From Physcomitrium patens (taxonomy: Eukaryota; Streptophyta; Bryopsida; Funariales; Funariaceae): a stretch of 64,000 nucleotides of DNA. The stretch covers positions 7,197,777-7,261,776 of the forward strand of contig NC_037275.1 in NCBI RefSeq assembly GCF_000002425.4, written 5' to 3'. Under the pieces are notes generated by a model, which did not search any database, was not told where the DNA came from, and saw only the letters and a program-made list of their open reading frames with translations. Position 1 is the stretch's first letter; each line of letters starts with the position of its first letter. Of the stretch, positions 11,712 to 21,600 are shown in pieces. Position numbers and translations under genes: made by a program.

Positions 11712-12134
11712 ATGGAGAACCAACAACCAGCGGATTCAAGTCAAGAGCCTTCATTTGCTGACCTGCCGGACGAGACATTACGATTGTCACAACCTTCAAG
11801 ACAACGCAATCGAGATGAAGATCTTCAAGAACGACATGTTCTTCCTCGAATAGATGGTGAGATACAACGCTTATGGTATCACGATTTGGGAAGGGACTCC
11901 CGATGTTTGGTGATTTTGCTAGAGGTAGGAACAACTCCTGATGGTGTTCCAAATATTCTATTCGAAGGAAGTTATGAAGGCCTCAACAATGATCAAATAA
12001 CTGGGTGGTCTTTCCGCCCTGGTATGGGACACTACCGATGGTTGAGAGGCCCTATCAATCATCTTCGAAGAGAACAAAGATCAGAATATGTGGCGAATAC
12101 AATTCGTCGCATTATAGATTTCCTCAACATATGA
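11712..12134 (+). CDS. Accessory ORF of element B, 140 residues, intact
   Basis: The ORF starts ATG 11712 and ends TGA 12132-12134, 94 nt after the pol stop and 41 nt before the 3' LTR. It is the same length as the copy in element A (303-725), with about a dozen amino-acid differences, and the frame is clean although gag and pol each have three stops. There are no cysteine knuckles, membrane segments or signal peptide. Residues 38-63 (ERHVLPRIDGEIQRLWYHDL and following) and the Arg-rich C-terminal third are nearly invariant. A pyrimidine-containing stretch ending in AG shortly before the ATG could be a splice acceptor for a subgenomic mRNA, which is inference. The function is unknown. Confidence 0.75.
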   Translation: MENQQPADSSQEPSFADLPDETLRLSQPSRQRNRDEDLQERHVLPRIDGEIQRLWYHDLGRDSRCLVILLEVGTTPDGVPNILFEGSYEGLNNDQITGWSFRPGMGHYRWLRGPINHLRREQRSEYVANTIRRIIDFLNI

Positions 12135-12161
12135 TGACCGCTCCTCGTGGAACTCGTCTCT

Positions 12162-12172
12162 AGAAGGGGGGG
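12162..12172 (+). promoter_or_regulatory. Polypurine tract of element B
   Basis: AGAAGGGGGGG lies three bases before the 3' LTR. It is the primer for plus-strand DNA synthesis. The complementary tract is present beside the 3' LTR of element A. Confidence 0.85.
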
Positions 12173-12175
12173 TAA

Positions 12176-12735
12176 TGTTACGGCCATAATCATGTAAGCT
12201 AATAATTACATATAGAAATAGGTAGAAGTAAGTAAAAGTAGATAAAAGTAAGTTAATTCTATAATATTTAATATGAAAGCTTCCTAGAAACTTCCTAGAT
12301 GCTGCTTTGACTTCATAGGTGTCTTTAATTGACTTTTTGGATTAGAAACGTGGTCAACAAGTTGGCAATGTGCCACACATGTTGTTAGCTTGAAGATCAA
12401 GCTAACTATGTGGCCCACACGTAGAAAAACTTGCCTTGTAAGTCAAGGCATGTGTCCTACAAAGTCAACACATATTGGAGGTCCTATAGAACATCGCCAC
12501 GTAGCCCCTAGTTAGATAGTATATATAGAGACAAGAGTGAAGGCTTCTTCACTCTTGTCAACTCCTTTCTTGCTTCTAGTCTAGTTTCAAGGGTCTCTAG
12601 TTTTCTTGTCTTTTGGCAATAGCCATTCTAGTTTCTCTTTCAATATACATACTTATTTATTTATATTTTGTTACCTCTCTTTGAGTGAAGGCTCACTTGT
12701 CTGAATTGTTTTTCATCGAGTTCTTGTTCTTGACA
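12176..12735 (+). repeat. 3' LTR of element B
   Basis: 560 bp, starting TGTTACGG and ending CTTGACA, followed by the AATAC target duplication. The second half of copy C gag resumes right after it. Confidence 0.95.
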
Positions 12736-12900
12736 AATACAGATATTGAAGCAGTTCCAATCATATCTATATCTTCACTTTCTACCATTCTTGTTGCTTC
12801 TTGTGGTGCTAAACTGAGTTGATGTATCGCAAGCATTAATTCCCTCAATTGCTCTTACATTTGTACCATTACATTCTTCATTTCAACAATCTCTATCTTA
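12736..12900 (-). pseudogene. Element C gag fragment, part 2 (N-terminus), right of element B
   Basis: The minus strand encodes the start of gag (VQM, stop, EQLRELMLAIHQLS) and joins logically to 6090-6343 across element B. The start codon and several residues are degraded. Confidence 0.8.
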
Positions 12901-13109
12901 ATAATATTTTAAAAAAATATATCTAATTTTACTCAAGTGTTGTAAAAGAGAAGATTGAATATCAAAGAAGATACTAAGAATAATATCAATTTAAAAGAAG
13001 GTAATCTGTAACTTCTAATCCACTTATGTTTTATTAAGATAAAAAAGATAATCCACTTTTAATCAAGAAAAGATAAGGCTCTGATATTGTAAGTGTGCTC
13101 TTGTCAATC

Positions 13110-13624
13110 TGATAGAGATAAGAACTTGATGAAAGTAAATAAAAAGTATAACAAAATCAAAATAAAGAAGTATGTATATTAAAAAGAAATTGGAATAGTT
13201 GTTGCCAAAAGACAAGGAAACTAAAGACTCTTAAATCTAGACTAGAAGCAAGAAAAGAATTGATAAGAGTGAAGAAGACTTTACTCTTGCCTCTATATAT
13301 ACTATCTAAGTAAGAGCTACATGGCAATGTTCTATAGGACCTCTAATATGTATTGACTTTATAGGACACATGCCTTAGCTTATAAGGCAAGTTTTCTATG
13401 TGAGTGCCACATAGTAAGCTTATTCTTCAAGCTACCAATATGTGTAGTACATGGCTAACTTGTTGACCACGTTTCTAATCTAAAAAGTCTATTATAGACA
13501 CATATGAAGTCAAAGCAATGTCTATAAAGCTTTTAGGAAGCTTTTATAAAAGATATTATGGAATTAATCTACTTTTATCTAATCATATAGATAATTATTG
13601 GTTTACATGTGTATGTCCATGACA
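13110..13624 (-). repeat. 5' LTR of older element C
   Basis: About 515 bp, clearly homologous to the A and B LTRs but more diverged and with small deletions. In sense it begins TGTCATGGAC and ends near position 13110. A CTCTGATATTG motif (complement of the primer-binding site) lies just left at 13079-13089. Its other parts are left of the window or interrupted by A and B. Confidence 0.85.
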
Positions 13625-14450
13625 CCACCTTTGAATGTTATTACAAAATTTCTAAGACTTTGCTTTCAACTACCACATTGCCTTTAGAAAGAACTAGACC
13701 ATTGACTATTATATATATATATATATATATATATATCATATTTATTTAAATATATTTTATTTAAATTATTTTGATTATACATATAAAATTTTTATATAAT
13801 TTTAAAATATATTTTAATATTTAATTCATACATCCTACTTAAATTGATTAAAATTGTAATAAAGATACACTCAAATAGTATTGGAAAAAATTTGAGTTAT
13901 GTACTAATATAAAATACTCAAGGTTCTTGTAATCATTCTAAGCTATAATTTTATCAAATGTACTTTTCAAGTAATGACACTATTTTAAAAATAAATATAT
14001 AATAGCAAGAAGGTCTTTATTATAGATCTCATAATTAATTTTAATAATGAAGATTTTTTAAAAAATAAAAATTAATAATATGAAGTCTATTATTTACATC
14101 TATTTATGATAGAACTAAATTAAATATAATTTTTTTATGTATTTATGTATTTATTTATCTATTTTTTATATACTATATTATATTCTTATCTTAGATATAT
14201 TTTAATAATGATCTTTGTCTCATTTACTTTTTAAAAAACCTTGATATTAAAGGTAAAGAATGAAATTTCTAAATGGCCAACTTGTTGAATCTACAATAAT
14301 TTATAAATATTTAGATTACTATAATAGTTTTTCTTTTGGTATTTTTTATAATAGATCTTTGATATATATATTTTTAAAAATATTAAAATTTATTTATAAT
14401 ATTTTTTTTATCTTAATCTTTTAACTTATAAATTTTACCTGAGTGATACT
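13625..14450 (-). pseudogene. Highly decayed gypsy pol relic plus (TA)n microsatellite
   Basis: A TA repeat lies at 13709-13736. From about 13900 to 14110 the minus strand is alignable by eye to the RNase H part of the gypsy pol in A (the stretch containing the DHKNLEYF region and the EINYEIHDKELL region). From 14160 to 14420 it aligns to the RT part, with deletions. No reading frame survives. It is older than A, B and C. Confidence 0.55.
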
Positions 14451-14761
14451 ATCAAGGTGTTAATCTTTGGCTCGTTTATACTTGTAGTGGTAATATCTTT
14501 AGCATTCACTTATGAATTTGATTTGTTCTTATTTACTTCTTTTGATTGCACAACTCCTTGGCACTTGTCTTTACATACATATGCATCAATTGAAGCTCTA
14601 GATATTTCTTCTTTATTGAGATAGTTTTAAAGGTCTATGGCATTGCATCATGTGAGCATAGCAATTAATGAGTAGATGCATTATAAATTGCTTGGTTTTT
14701 GTTTTTTTGCATATACGTATTCACAAATTAATTGTTATTATGTTTTATTTCATAAGAAAAA
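14451..14761. other. Unassigned AT-rich stretch upstream of the Tc1-like transposase
   Basis: No convincing ORF, RNA gene or repeat boundary is visible. It may contain the left terminal repeat of the Tc1/mariner-like element, which I could not delimit. Confidence 0.4.
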
Positions 14762-17613
14762 ATGGTAAGACCATTATTGCAAGAAAAACAACAAAATATG
14801 CTTTCTTTGCTTTAGAATGGCTGTAGTATCAGAGAAATAGCAAATTCTTTGCATGTTGGTTAGTCAAGTGCATAAAAGCTTTATAAGAAGTATTTTCCAG
14901 ATATAAATCTTTTAGTTGGAGATAGACCATACAAATTGAGAAGTCAAATGAAGTAGTCTTATATAAGTAGTATAACTAGAGAAAAAATGTCTACTACATG
15001 AAAAGCTATTCAACATGTGAAAGAACTATTTTGGAGTATAAGTCAATAAAGTTACTATATGCCATTGTTGTATTATGTGTATTCTTGCTTGAGAATGCAC
15101 CAAGCACCTAGTTGTGGAAAGTAAGTAGAAATGTAACAACAATCCTACCAAGTCTAATAGAGTCTTAAATAAACTTTAAATAATCCTTAATAATCCTAAT
15201 AAAACTTTAATCAATCCAAAATAAATTTAAAAGAAGTTACAAAAGAAACTTAAAGAAGTCATAAATTAATCTCAAAATAAAATTATAAAGAAATCTTAAA
15301 AAATATAAAAATAAAATATTAAAGAAATAATAATAACCTTAAAGAAATATTAAAAATAAAAAAATTTAAAAAAATAATAAAAAATCCTTTTCAAAAGATT
15401 AAAAATAGAAACTCTAAAAAATCCTAAATAAATTCTAATCAAATCCTAATTTAATCCTAATTAAAACCTTAATAAATCTTAACCAAATCATAGAAAAAAT
15501 CTTTATTAAATCCTAATTGAAATCCTAATAGAAATTTCAATTGAAATCTTAATGAATCTTAATCAAATTCTAAATCAAATCCTAATTAAATCCTAATTGA
15601 AATCCTAATTTAAATCCCAATTGAAATTTTAATGACCTTTAACCAAATTCTAAATAAAATATTAATTAAATCTTAAATCAAATCCTAGTGAAATTCTAAT
15701 AAAATCTTAATAAAATCCTAAATTATAACCAAATCCTAATCAAACCTTAAATCCTAATGAAATCCAAAATTTTATTTTAATCCTAATAAAATCTTAGAAA
15801 AATCCTAAATCCTAAGTTAACCCTAAATCCTAAACTAGCCTTAATCAAATTCTAAACAATTCTAAGAAAATCCCAAGTAAATCTTAATCAATTACTATAG
15901 CTATTTGAAACTTCAATAAATATTAATTGAACCAAAGAGCTTGACTAAAATCTCACCCAAACTTCAAAAAACAAGCAATTAAAAATCATACAAAATTTGA
16001 AAAGAATCAAACTTAATAATTGTAAGAAAAGCCTCCAAAACCTCTTGGTTGTTGGCCACTCTCCTTCTCTAATTTGAATGTTGATCTTTGAACAAAGATT
16101 TTTCCTTTCTAAATTTTTCAATTGATCAAAAAATTGCATTGTGTGTAGCTATTCAAGTCTAAATTGTTCTCACTAATTTTTACTTCAATCCAATAGGCAA
16201 ATATTTTTAGATCACAAAATCCCTCACTAACCCTAAATTTTATTTATCTAAGACTATAACCTACAAAAACTCTTACATCCTTCAATCCAACCTCTTGATT
16301 GATCTCAAATTTCTCACACATATAAATCAAGCACAATGACAAATTTCCAAATTTTTATCTATAAATATGCTACAAAATTAACAAATTTCTCAAATTTGTA
16401 AACATATTTTTATTTTTTAAAATCTAAATCCACCTAGTACATTATTAACTTTGAAAATCCCTCAAAACCTCAATATTAATCCAAATGACATGAAACCAAC
16501 TCTCAAAAATCTCTTCACAAGTCTGCTTCCTAATTCCACTCTCTTATTGACAAAAAAGCCCTAAAGTCACCGTAGGTGCGCAATTTAGTGCCTCAGGGTC
16601 TGATTTCGACCCAAGTTCACAAATGGTCCTCTCCAGATATCAATTTTTCATAATTTGAGGTAATTTTCACTTAAACATATTATTAAATTTCTCCTAAAGA
16701 TACTTATATTATTTAATTTTCTTATTTATTTTTATTTGAGGCATTTTTGCTCCTACATAGTAAATAGAAGTCCCATCTACATGAAGCATCATTAAGACAA
16801 ATATTATTACTACCTTCCCATTATTTATTCCTTTTTTTCTACTACATCTTTCTATTAGGTACTTCTATAATAAAATCCATATTTTTATTTTTCACCATAT
16901 AGTCATCTTACCACATGACACCATGCGCTTTATAGAGCAAGTTTGCAGTTACATGTGAAAGAGAAAAAATATTTTTCAAGTAAAAATATTAGATCTTGCT
17001 TAATATTTGCTAGGAAGTATGAATATTGGACTATTGATGATTGGAGTCATGTGATATTTATAGATGGGACTAAGATTAATGAATTTTCTTCACATGGAAG
17101 AGTTTGATATTGGATTTATAATCCACAAGAATTATTAGAGCAAATTATTATTCAAACTATTAAGCATGGTGGTGGTTTTGTAATGATATGGAGATGTATG
17201 TCTATGTATGATATACATAGACCTTGCATGATGCACAAAATTAAAGGTCACCTCAATCAACATGGTTATCAAAAAATCTTGAAGGAACAATTAATAAATA
17301 TGATTTAGATGCATCAAAAGTCATAGTTTAATGCACTTATATATAACAATAATAGCACAAAACAATGGTTTTTTAGGCAACATTTTAGTTTCTTATCTTT
17401 GCCTTTGCAATCACTAGATTTGAATCCTATAGAAAATCTTTGGCCATTTTGAAAAGGAGATTAAATTGATATCATACACCTCTAAAAGGAATACTTGAAT
17501 TATAGTCTCATGTAGAAGAAACCTTCACTTTTATCACTATTGATGATTGCAAGAGACTCATAGAAACAATGTTTCGACAAATAGCAACTATATGGAAAGC
17601 CAAAGGAAAATAA
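14762..17613 (+). pseudogene. Tc1/mariner-type transposase, decayed, split by a solo LTR
   Basis: A cut-and-paste DNA transposase relic. Part 1 (14762-15067) starts MVRPLL and encodes a helix-turn-helix with CSIREIANSLHVG, as in Tc1 DNA-binding domains. Part 2 (16921-17613) has the catalytic core. DDWSHVIFIDGTKIN carries the first Asp. YNNNSTKQ sits where the second Asp motif is expected, but reads Asn in place of Asp. DLNPIENLW carries the final Glu. The C-terminus IATIWKAKGK ends at TAA 17611. Several stops and a frameshift are present, so it is dead. The DLNPIENLW signature is typical of Tc1-like DD34E enzymes. The two halves are separated by a 1.85-kb LTR at 15068-16920. Confidence 0.85.
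15068..16920 (-). repeat. Solo LTR of the element F family, with internal CCTAAA-type array
   Basis: About 1.85 kb inserted in the Tc1-like transposase. The ends match the LTR at 46468-47470 and the solo copy at 41080-42698 (left TTGTATTATGTG, right CACATGACA). Positions 15430-15870 are a degenerate tandem array of AAATCCTAA/AATCAAATCC units. A conserved block near 16565-16640 (CACCGTAGGTGC, then TGATTTCGACCCA) is shared by all copies. In sense it reads TGTCATG to ...ACAA. The short flanking repeat CCATT/CCATG is imperfect. Confidence 0.75.
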
Positions 17614-18629
17614 ACAAAGTCATGACAAATTTCCATGCTGGACCTTAAAATTGCCTCAATATATAATGTAGCTGTAGGATTTTTTTTCTTTTCACTTAGT
17701 GCTTAGCTTGGATTCTGTTGGGATTTTTGTAAGAAACTATTACATTGAATGTATTATTTCAATAAATTTACAACTCTCCATTCCATGAATTTCTCTACAT
17801 TATTTTTTGAATGTGATAAGAACAAACATTTGGACAGTTTTGAAGGTCACTGTAAATGAGTAGCTTGCTTATAGCCATTGCTTTTCCTGAAGACTGGAAA
17901 TTACATAAAATTTGAGGAAAATTTAGAAACGGGATCCACTCTTCTGAATTGTATTGCTGGACAAAAGTTAAGAATTGCAAATTGGCACATTTGAGAATGG
18001 CTGACAGAGCTGTTTAGCCTCGTTGGAACAAACTTCCTCTTCATCCAACATACATTTCTAATTGATGCAAACATTGGAACTCTCAAAAATTCAAGTTTTT
18101 TCGGTAATGTATCGATGCAATGCAACAAATCTGACAATAATGTTAGCTCTCTGCAATGGTGGATAGGAATACATCACTTCAGATGGTACATAGAGAATAG
18201 TTGGGATAATGTTGCACCAGTAACTCTTGTTGAACACTATGGATATGCATGAGAACACTAGAGCTTACATAACAGGGAAAGACCATACAAATACAAAAAG
18301 ACGAGAAACAAGAAATAACAGCAATCAGTCAGGAGTTGCCATCATGCTAACAAATCTCCCACAATTCTGTACAGAATGTGGAAAAGAAGCTGGATCAACC
18401 ATGGCTGCTGTTGACTCATTCAAACTACGCTAAATCATCTAAAAGCATTTTGCAAACTCATTCTCTCTATGTCCCTTCTGAACGGTGACACTGAAACCTG
18501 ATGTGTCTCAGGTATCGCGGGGGCTGTGGTCGTCCTCACCATGCTCGACGGACACGAGCTGTAAAACTTGATGTTCAGTATTTCAGTAGGTTCTGGAACC
18601 AGCACCGACGAGCCCGCCAGTGAAATGTC
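17614..18629. other. 3' flank of transposase relic and H+-ATPase gene
   Basis: No gene could be supported. Positions nearest 18629 are expected to be the 3' untranslated region of the H+-ATPase gene (minus strand). A clear polyadenylation site could not be fixed. Short open frames here lack coding character. Confidence 0.4.
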
Positions 18630-21600
18630 CTAAACAGTGTATGACTGTTGTATCATGTTAACGTCGAGATTTTTCATGCGAACAACTGATTCCACGTGGC
18701 CCTTCAATGTGTTCAATTCCCTCAACCTACAAAATGTTTACAAAACGTCAAACCAGGAGTGGGCACAATCCCATGAAGATCGAAACCTCCACCTAGCGTA
18801 AAATGCAATGGATGGAAGTAACATATCTTCGATCTGCTAATAATTTTTGAATCGATTCAAAGTTGAGACGATCTCATAGAAAATCTTTTCAGTATGAAGA
18901 GTAGCCCTTTTCAAATATGTTAATGGATTTCATACCTTGCAATCTCAGCCCTCCTTTTAGCCTGCTCAGCCATTACGTTAAGCTCACGATTCGGAGTGCT
19001 TCCAGGTTGAGGACTACCGGATTCGGCAGGGTGGAGTCCATGCAATGTGCGCTGAGCATGGGCCCATTGAGCTTCACGCGCCTCTTTCCCAAAATCCTTC
19101 TGTCTAGTGAAGGCGGTCTGAATCATAGATTGACAACCCAAACAATAAGCATCTCACTAATCCGGTCCAAATGTAATTTAAGTTTTTAAGTTACTACCGA
19201 GGATCAATTTTTCATTTTAATCTTAAAGATGTTATTCTCTTTTTATCTAGAAGTGCGAACACAAACCTTTCGCTCAAGCAGAAGATCCCACGCTCTTCCG
19301 CTTTGAATGTATCGAACAGCGAATTTAATGATGTCGAGAGGGACATAGGTAACCAGACTGTAGAGCCATATAACACCAGCCCAACGCCATCCAATGCCTC
19401 TAATGGTAGCAAATCCCCAATTAGCATAAACTGCTATAATTGTAGCGATCTGAGGGAGTGCAAACGACGAAGTTAGAATCAACTTCCAATTCAATAAATT
19501 AGTCAAGTGTCGTATCCTGTTTAATGGAAACTACTTTGAGGTAGAAGTGAATCATATGTATCCCGTACTTGACCATCCAAATCAACTACATCAAAATCTT
19601 CAATGGCAACACTAGTATTTATAAAACATTTCATAATCATGGTTAAAGTTAAAGAATAAGATCGGTAGGTGTTTTTTGCAAGAAATGAACTCAGACTTAC
19701 CAACTGGGCAACAATAAAAGCAAAAAGCAGGAAAAATCCTGGTCGCTCCAAGAAGGACCAGCTTCGGGAACGCGTTACGAAAATTAAAGCTTGACTGATT
19801 ATACTAACTTGCAGGTAAACAGCTGCTGTCATTCGACTGTGACTCCATCCGATATCCGACACCCCAAAGCGATCCTACGTGGGTTCACTCATACAAATTC
19901 ATGATCAGTGCAATGGTCTCATTGCCTCATAGAAGCCAACATATAGCGGTAGCAAATCTGACACAGTCCAAAAGATATGTTAACTACAAAGCGCCACATA
20001 GAGTATGTTGAGAACTTTACCGGGAAAAAAGTAGTCTTATGCATAAGCCAAAAAAATAGAACTGTCATCAGTGCCATGTATGTACCCAACACAATTCCAA
20101 TGGAAAAGATTTCTTTCAACCTCCAGCTGTCAGGCTGTGGAGATGGTTTGACGCGATCCTTTGCGATAGTCATTATGGTACCTACATCATCCGCAAAGTC
20201 CAACGTTCTTTAAACACAAGGACTGTTAAATGTGAAGAAATTTCTTGAGTATGGAGAAAACATATTCAATACAGAAATCTTCATGTATCCGCAATGTTGT
20301 ACGAGAATACAGGCGGAACAATGAAACAATAATCAATTTACTAAGCCACTAATTGAATATTCTCGACGAAATACAAAGACTACAATTTGGATCTGTATTT
20401 CTCGTAACCAAAAATGACATCCTATAAACAACGATGATTTTGGAATTAATGCCTCAAAAGGAATGACAGTGGTCACTTACCATCGTTGAGGATAGCTATG
20501 ATCAAAACCATAAAAGGTGAGAAGTCGAACTTCCAAATCAAGGCGAGCAGGAGAAACCCCAGCTGCAAAACAACATACTTTCAATCAACATATACTTGTC
20601 TACTGCTCATAATGCAGGCCGCGAGCAACCACAGGGGACCTTTGCTGGCAAGGACGCAATTAATAAACTTATTAATCTTCTTTAAAGAATTAAAAAAAGG
20701 GAAAAAGAAAAAGAAAATAACAGTAATGCAAGGCAGTCAAACTTGATTGGTAGTAACACAATCTTGCAAAGGCATCCAGCAACTAAGCGTTTACAGCGTA
20801 AAACATAATGTGACTTCAACAATTCAAACGTCACAAGTCGGACAGCACGATGGCGTACCACTATACGAATGGTGATAGAAACTGCATAAATCTGCAAACC
20901 AGAGCCACCTGTAGATTAATTTTCAATTGAATCTTGGAGTTAAATTACCTAAATAATAATTTTAAGTTAATACGCTGAAACAAGGAGAGGCTATCAACTG
21001 GCTTTTCAGGAATTAAAAATACTCCAATATTCAAGACCATATGCAATTACTCATGTAAAATCTACAAACAGTCCTTTCTGCGGACAAAATTGACGTTCGA
21101 AAATTTACCGTGTAATTTTTCATCCGCTGAAAAATAGATCTACTGGTTAGTACTGCACTTATGATGACACTTAAACCAGGCTCCGTAAGAACAATGTCCG
21201 AAGCGCTTCTAGCAGCATCGGTGGCATCAGCAACTGCAATACCGATATCGGCCTTTTTCAAAGCAGGAGCATCATTTACACCATCACCAGTCATACCAAC
21301 AATATGTTTTTTTTCCTGTAACCTCTTAACAATTTCATACTTGTGTTCTGCATCATACAACAGAACAACAATATGGTAAGAAATAGCAGCACTAGAAAAA
21401 AGAATTGTTAGGAGCATAGAACTGTGCTAAGAAAAAAAATTCATACAAATGATGTTGGTCTATGTTTAGTTTTGAACAAATACTGAATCAATGAAGCTCA
21501 CCTGGAAAGACACCAGCAAAGCCGTCCGCCTTCTCAATGAGCTCATCTACGGGTAACGCAGCAATACTCTCGTCCTTATGTGCTCCCAACAAAGAAGATG

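Larger units (their letters stand above)
6344..12735 (+). mobile_element. Element B: complete chromodomain Ty3/gypsy retrotransposon with target duplication
   Basis: The boundaries are exact. LTRs at 6344-6903 and 12176-12735 are both 560 bp, start TGT and end ACA. The element is flanked by the 5-bp direct repeat AATAC (6339-6343 and 12736-12740). A primer-binding site with ATATCAGAGC lies at 6927-6936 and a polypurine tract (AGAAGGGGGGG) ends near 12172, just before the 3' LTR. The internal order is gag (7116-8123), pol (8129-11617) and accessory ORF (11712-12134). The LTRs differ by scattered, mostly transition changes, so insertion was not very recent. Stops in gag and pol make it defective. 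It sits in gag of copy C in opposite orientation. Confidence 0.96.

Noticed and set aside
13709..13736. CRISPR-like or regularly spaced repeats
   Set aside because: The TA runs here and at 29606-29630, 30142-30160, 30218-30236 are plain microsatellites; no spacer-repeat architecture exists in the window.
17795..18137. Small minus-strand ORFs downstream of the H+-ATPase stop
   Set aside because: They overlap in different frames, have no recognisable motif, and lie in probable 3' UTR or intergenic DNA.
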